From contig NZ_BKZR01000011.1 of assembly GCF_008974225.1 (NCBI RefSeq), positions 1 to 64,000 on the forward strand: a stretch of DNA of 64,000 bases, given 5' to 3'. Below are positions 61,089 to 64,000 of the stretch, in pieces. The notes under the pieces are model-generated. The model was not told where the DNA came from. It was given only the letters and a program-made list of their open reading frames with translations, and ran no database searches. The position numbers were made by a program, and so were the translations under genes. Numbering within the stretch: position 1 is the stretch's first letter; each line of letters opens with the position of its first letter. The DNA is from Weizmannia acidilactici. Lineage in GTDB: Bacteria > Bacillota > Bacilli > Bacillales > Bacillaceae_C.

Positions 61089-61826
61089 TTGATCACAATT
61101 GAAAATTTGCATAAACAATTCGGCAGCCTTGAAGTGTTAAAAGGCATTAACCTTAAGGTTGAAAAAGGGAAAGTAGTTGTCATTATCGGTCCGTCCGGTT
61201 CCGGCAAAACGACGCTGCTCCGTTGTCTGAATGCGCTTGAAGTCCCTTCGAAAGGCACAATCCAAATCGGCGGTTTAAAAATCGATTTTTCCCAACCCGC
61301 CGATAAAAAAGCGATCTCGGCTTTGCGCAGAAAATCCGGCATGGTATTCCAGCAGTACAATCTTTTTCCGCATAAAACGGTGCTGGAAAATGTGATCGAG
61401 GGCCCTGTGATTGTAAAAAAAGAAAACCGGCAGGCAGCGGTACAAAAAGCAGAGACACTGCTCGAGAAAGTAGGCCTGCTTGATAAAAAAGATGCGTATC
61501 CGTTCAGTTTATCCGGCGGGCAGCAGCAGCGCGCCGGCATTGCCCGCGCCCTTGCAATGGAACCGGAAGTGATGCTCTTTGACGAACCGACGTCCGCGCT
61601 CGATCCGGAATTGGTCAGCGGCGTGCTGAACGTAATGAAGGAACTGGCTGAAGAAGGTATGACGATGGTCGTTGTCACCCATGAAATGCGGTTTGCGCGG
61701 GAAGCAGCGGATGAAGTCATTTTTATGGATCAGGGCGTTATTGTCGAGCAAGGCAGGCCGGAAGAGTTGTTTGGAGATCCAAAACACGGGCGCACAAGGC
61801 AATTTCTGCAGCTGATACAAAGTTAA
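61089..61826 (+). CDS. tcyC: Cystine ABC transporter ATPase TcyC
   Basis: 245 residues. Walker A GPSGSGKTTLLRCLN, Q-loop FQQYNLFPHKTVLENV, signature LSGGQQQRAGIARAL, Walker B VMLFDEPTSALDPE, H-loop VVTHEMRFA. TTG start with AGGGGGG 7 bases upstream. Confidence 0.93.
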   Translation: MITIENLHKQFGSLEVLKGINLKVEKGKVVVIIGPSGSGKTTLLRCLNALEVPSKGTIQIGGLKIDFSQPADKKAISALRRKSGMVFQQYNLFPHKTVLENVIEGPVIVKKENRQAAVQKAETLLEKVGLLDKKDAYPFSLSGGQQQRAGIARALAMEPEVMLFDEPTSALDPELVSGVLNVMKELAEEGMTMVVVTHEMRFAREAADEVIFMDQGVIVEQGRPEELFGDPKHGRTRQFLQLIQS

Positions 61827-61834
61827 TGGAAAAA

Positions 61835-61870
61835 GGGGCTGTGCCAATTAAAATTGGACAGCCCCGTTAT
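61835..61870 (+). terminator. Terminator after tcyC
   Basis: GGGGCTGTGCCAATT pairs with AATTGGACAGCCCC, then GTTATATTT. From here to 62070 no gene is supported. Confidence 0.8.
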
Positions 61871-62070
61871 ATTTGATATAAAAGATTTTGGTTTTCTTTT
61901 GCGGCCCCCGTAAAGATACACTTTATCCGATTTATGACTTGAAATGTCTTTTCAGCCATTTTAACCGTGAATCTTTGCTAAAATTTTTACTCCGAATCAA
62001 CCTTTAGAAACCTTATAAGAACTGTTTTGTCAAAATTTTATATCTTGATTTATCTTTTAAATTTCAAACA

Positions 62071-62901
62071 TTATTTTTCCGCTGAAAAATTTGATACCGT
62101 TTTTGTTTCAATCACGGTAACAGAAGCTTTATCTTTTTTCTTAGAGGTTAAGAAAGCGTACATTGCGCCGACAAATACGCCGCCGCCGATCATATTGCCG
62201 ATTGTCACAACCCCCAAGTTATGGAGAATACCAGCCAGTGTGATCGTATCCGGGTGCGGTGCTGCCAAGGATAACGAGAACAATACCATATTGGCAATGC
62301 TGTGCTCGTAGCCGGAAATGACGAATCCGAACACAAGAAGCATCATCGAAGCAATTTTTGTGCCGTCGCCTTTTACATTGATCGGCACCCAGAAAGCCAA
62401 ACATACGAGCCAGTTACAAAGAATAGAGCGAAATAGCATTTGTGTAGTGGTCAAACTGATTTTTCCACTGACAACTGTCATTAAAAACTGGCTGTTTTCC
62501 GTATCGGCATAAAGCCCGGTATAATGAATGAACAAACCGAAAATCGCGGCGCCGATAATATTGCCGGCGTATGTTGCCGCCCAGTTTGCCAGTGCATCTT
62601 TCCATGTAGTTGCTTTTTTCAGCGTACTCATCGAAAACATCATCGTATTTCCGGTGAAAAGCTCTCCGCCGCCGAACATAATCAAAACGAGTGCTGCGCC
62701 GAAAAAGATCGAACTCATAAAAGAAGTAACTGGCGATTTTGCATCAAAAAACGGCTCTGCAAGGCGATAACAAATAATGATGGCGAAACCGATAAACATA
62801 CTTGCCAGAGCTGCTTTTGTCACATAACGGAGCAGCGATTCTTCCAACACTTTTTTCTTATTGAGTGCCATTTGAATAACCGAATCAACGGCTTCGTACA
62901 T
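62071..62901 (-). CDS. Formate/nitrite transporter (FNT) family channel
   Basis: 276 residues, six spans. Family signatures GGGELFTGNTMMFSMSTL and NWLVCLAFW; N-terminal VDSVIQMALNKKKVLEESL. It carries formate or nitrite; formate export during mixed-acid fermentation is favoured by the redox-type operator upstream. Same family as B. subtilis YrhG. GATGGAG precedes the ATG. Confidence 0.92.
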   Translation of the reverse strand: MYEAVDSVIQMALNKKKVLEESLLRYVTKAALASMFIGFAIIICYRLAEPFFDAKSPVTSFMSSIFFGAALVLIMFGGGELFTGNTMMFSMSTLKKATTWKDALANWAATYAGNIIGAAIFGLFIHYTGLYADTENSQFLMTVVSGKISLTTTQMLFRSILCNWLVCLAFWVPINVKGDGTKIASMMLLVFGFVISGYEHSIANMVLFSLSLAAPHPDTITLAGILHNLGVVTIGNMIGGGVFVGAMYAFLTSKKKDKASVTVIETKTVSNFSAEK

Positions 62902-62924
62902 AAATAACCATCTCCATCGTGAAG

Positions 62925-62953
62925 TATTTAATTGTGAATTCTGTCACAAACAA
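62925..62953 (-). promoter_or_regulatory. Promoter of the FNT gene with overlapping palindromic operator
   Basis: On the minus strand TTGTTT (62948-62953), 17 bases, TAAATA (62925-62930). The spacer is filled by TTGTGA-N6-TCACAA (62932-62949), a perfect 6+6 inverted repeat. It matches the Fnr/Crp pattern TGTGA-N6-TCACA exactly and the Rex pattern TTGTGAA-N4-TTCACAA except for one base. The position between -35 and -10 suits a repressor such as Rex better than an activator. Confidence 0.65.
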
Positions 62954-62959
62954 CTGCTT

Positions 62960-63300
62960 TTCTATCATATCGCCATTTCTCCTATTTGTGTATGTATAAA
63001 TTTTGAACGTTTATGAAGCGATTTCACCAAAGCTGGACAAGCCGAAATGCGGATGCCCCGCGTTCAGACAGACAAATAGGGGGCTGTCCCAAACAACTTC
63101 ATTTCTAAGTAGACATCACTATACACGAAAATGAGTATTGGCTGGCCTGTAGCCTAAATTATTTCATTATCGTAAATAATGGAATAAGCAGGTTACAGGC
63201 CGTAGCTTTTTTGATGGATTAAAACCCGTGTCCCAAAAAGCACGGATGATTACAAACAGCGACGGAGGATCAGGGTATAGACATTCGTGGGAGGAAAAAG
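62960..63300. other. Intergenic region leading into decayed transposon DNA
   Basis: No coding frame. GGGGGCTGTCCCAAAC at about 63080 resembles insertion-sequence ends; the sequence CCTGTAGCC / GGTTACAGG (63151-63202) can form a hairpin followed by TTTTTTGATGG. Confidence 0.4.
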
Positions 63301-63303
63301 TGA

Positions 63304-63787
63304 AGTGAAGGAACAGGTTAAAAAAGCGATAAATACCCGTGATTTAGGCAGGTTTATATTGCATTTAGATACCTATAAAAGTACATTGGCGGATGAGAAG
63401 CATCTCAAAAAACCAAGGAGTTCCGTACTTATATCCCAAAAGAACTAGAAACGCATTTTTGACTGGAGAGAGAAAGTGGAAAATGTGCCGGGCGGTGCCA
63501 GAGAATCCAACCAAAGGCACATCTGGGGGATGCATTGGAGCAAAGAAGGCGGGGAAGCCATGGTTAAAATAACAAGGAATGCTCAACCAACCGGACATTA
63601 AGAAATGCTTATCTGAAACACCAAACAAGAAGCGCAAGAAAGCAGCGCGAATAGAAGCAAGCTGTAAAACCCGCCCAGCTGCTTAAACAGCCTGTACGCC
63701 CGTCAATCGGTGCAAAACAGGGATCAATCAGCCTGTATACAAGCACTGTATCAGCAATAGGGAATTTAAGCAAGATATTTAGGTTTT
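63304..63787 (+). pseudogene. Degenerate ISLre2/UPF0236-type transposase
   Basis: Fragments in several frames: DWREKVENVPGGARESNQRHI and GMHWSKEGGEAMVKITR, the C-terminal hallmark of the family, then KQPVRPSIGAKQGSISLYTS and TVSAIGNLSKIF. Stops and shifts separate them, and the N-terminal two thirds are missing. It cannot be active. Confidence 0.7.
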
Positions 63788-63791
63788 TCAC

Positions 63792-64000
63792 CTGGATAAG
63801 GGGCAATCCCAACATCCTTTAAAAAGCTGGGAATATAAATGATCGCTAATTTCTGAGACTTCTGCGGGAAAAGCGAGCCGGGCGAGACCCAGTGTGCTTG
63901 AGGGACGAGCGAGGAGGCTCGCGACGCGTGCGGAAAGCGAGTAAATTTCGCGATCATCATATGCCCGGTTTAACTGCTTTTGGGATTGCCCCTTATCCAG
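63792..64000. repeat. Repeat block bounded by a perfect 21-bp inverted repeat
   Basis: The 21 bases at 63792-63812 (CTGGATAAGGGGCAATCCCA plus A) recur exactly as reverse complement at 63980-64000, the window edge, so the repeat may be longer. Inside is the fullest copy of the dispersed element (63837-63961), itself ended by ATGATCGCTAATTT and AAATTTCGCGATCAT. Confidence 0.75.
63837..63961. repeat. Dispersed GC-rich palindromic repeat, fullest copy
   Basis: Shares GACGAGCGAGGAGGCTCGCG and the following ACGCGTGCGGAAAGCGAGT core with 39545-39590. Ends are inverted copies of each other. Widely scattered elements of this look are known in Bacillaceae; role unknown. Confidence 0.7.

Noticed and set aside
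60797..61720. A 307-codon open frame antisense to tcyB/tcyC
   Set aside because: Its sequence is Ser/Arg-rich and lacks any family motif; it is the shadow of clear ABC-transporter genes on the other strand.
1..64000. CRISPR arrays, prophage genes, canonical tRNA or rRNA genes
   Set aside because: No regularly spaced repeats, phage structural genes or rRNA sequence were seen; the only tRNA-like fold is the degenerate one at 24489-24555.

Overview
This window is a Bacillaceae chromosome segment. Gene content and order match blocks known from Bacillus subtilis (yhaH-scoC-yhaI, prsA-yhaL-yhaM-yhaN-yhaO, yhaR/yhaX, yheA-yheB-yheC-yheD, yxkF-msmX, trmL-yhbB-queG, prkA-yhbH, spoVR-yhdB, tcyABC). 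The mixed base composition and a redox-type operator before a formate/nitrite channel would fit Heyndrickxia (Bacillus) coagulans or a close relative. The species guess is inference; the endospore-forming Bacillaceae assignment is firm because of the alpha/beta SASP, PrkA, YhbH, SpoVR, YheC/YheD and YjcZ-type genes.

Layout. 0-4 kb: transition-state regulator ScoC, the PrsA foldase, three small sporulation-type genes. 4-9.2 kb: YhaM exoribonuclease and the YhaO/YhaN nuclease-ATPase pair. 9.3-12 kb: YcgQ/YcgR and a TerC-like protein. 12-13 kb: a broken IS21-like transposase. 12.7-16.4 kb: YhzC, YhaR, YhaX, YheA, YheB. 16.6-21.7 kb: four tandem YheC/YheD-type ATP-grasp genes behind a sigma-K-like promoter. 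21.9-24 kb: YxkF-type regulator and MsmX. 24.4-24.8 kb: an SASP gene whose leader can fold into a tRNA-like cloverleaf. 24.8-28.4 kb: fumarase and a class A PBP. 28.7-29.4 kb: a decayed universal stress protein and a YjcZ-type gene. 29.6-37.3 kb: oligopeptide ABC transporter with an embedded YkfC-type muropeptide endopeptidase, preceded by a PuuD-like amidotransferase. 37.4-40.8 kb: CorA, SGNH hydrolase, transposase debris, acyltransferase. 41-43 kb: SpoVR, YhdB. 43.4-48.5 kb: BdbC plus thioredoxin, phosphate transporter pair, NCS2 permease. 48.7-53.9 kb: Mesh1-like hydrolase, GNAT, YhbH, PrkA. 53.9-58.6 kb: TrmL, YhbB, QueG, a marC stub, PpaC, a ferritin-like protein. 58.6-62.9 kb: broken proline iminopeptidase, cystine transporter TcyABC, FNT channel. 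63-64 kb: degenerate ISLre2-type transposase and a repeat bounded by a perfect inverted repeat.

Regulation visible in the sequence is mostly sporulation: sigma-E-like promoters before spoVR, prkA, yhaL and yhaX; sigma-K-like promoters before the ATP-grasp cluster, YjcZ-type genes and the ferritin-like gene; a sigma-G promoter before the SASP gene. No intact mobile element, rRNA, canonical tRNA or CRISPR array was seen. I found no clearly new multi-gene system; the strongest unexplained signals are the tRNA-like SASP leader, the four-gene ATP-grasp array, an in-frame slippery heptamer in a small membrane-protein gene, and the perfect palindromic operator in the FNT promoter.
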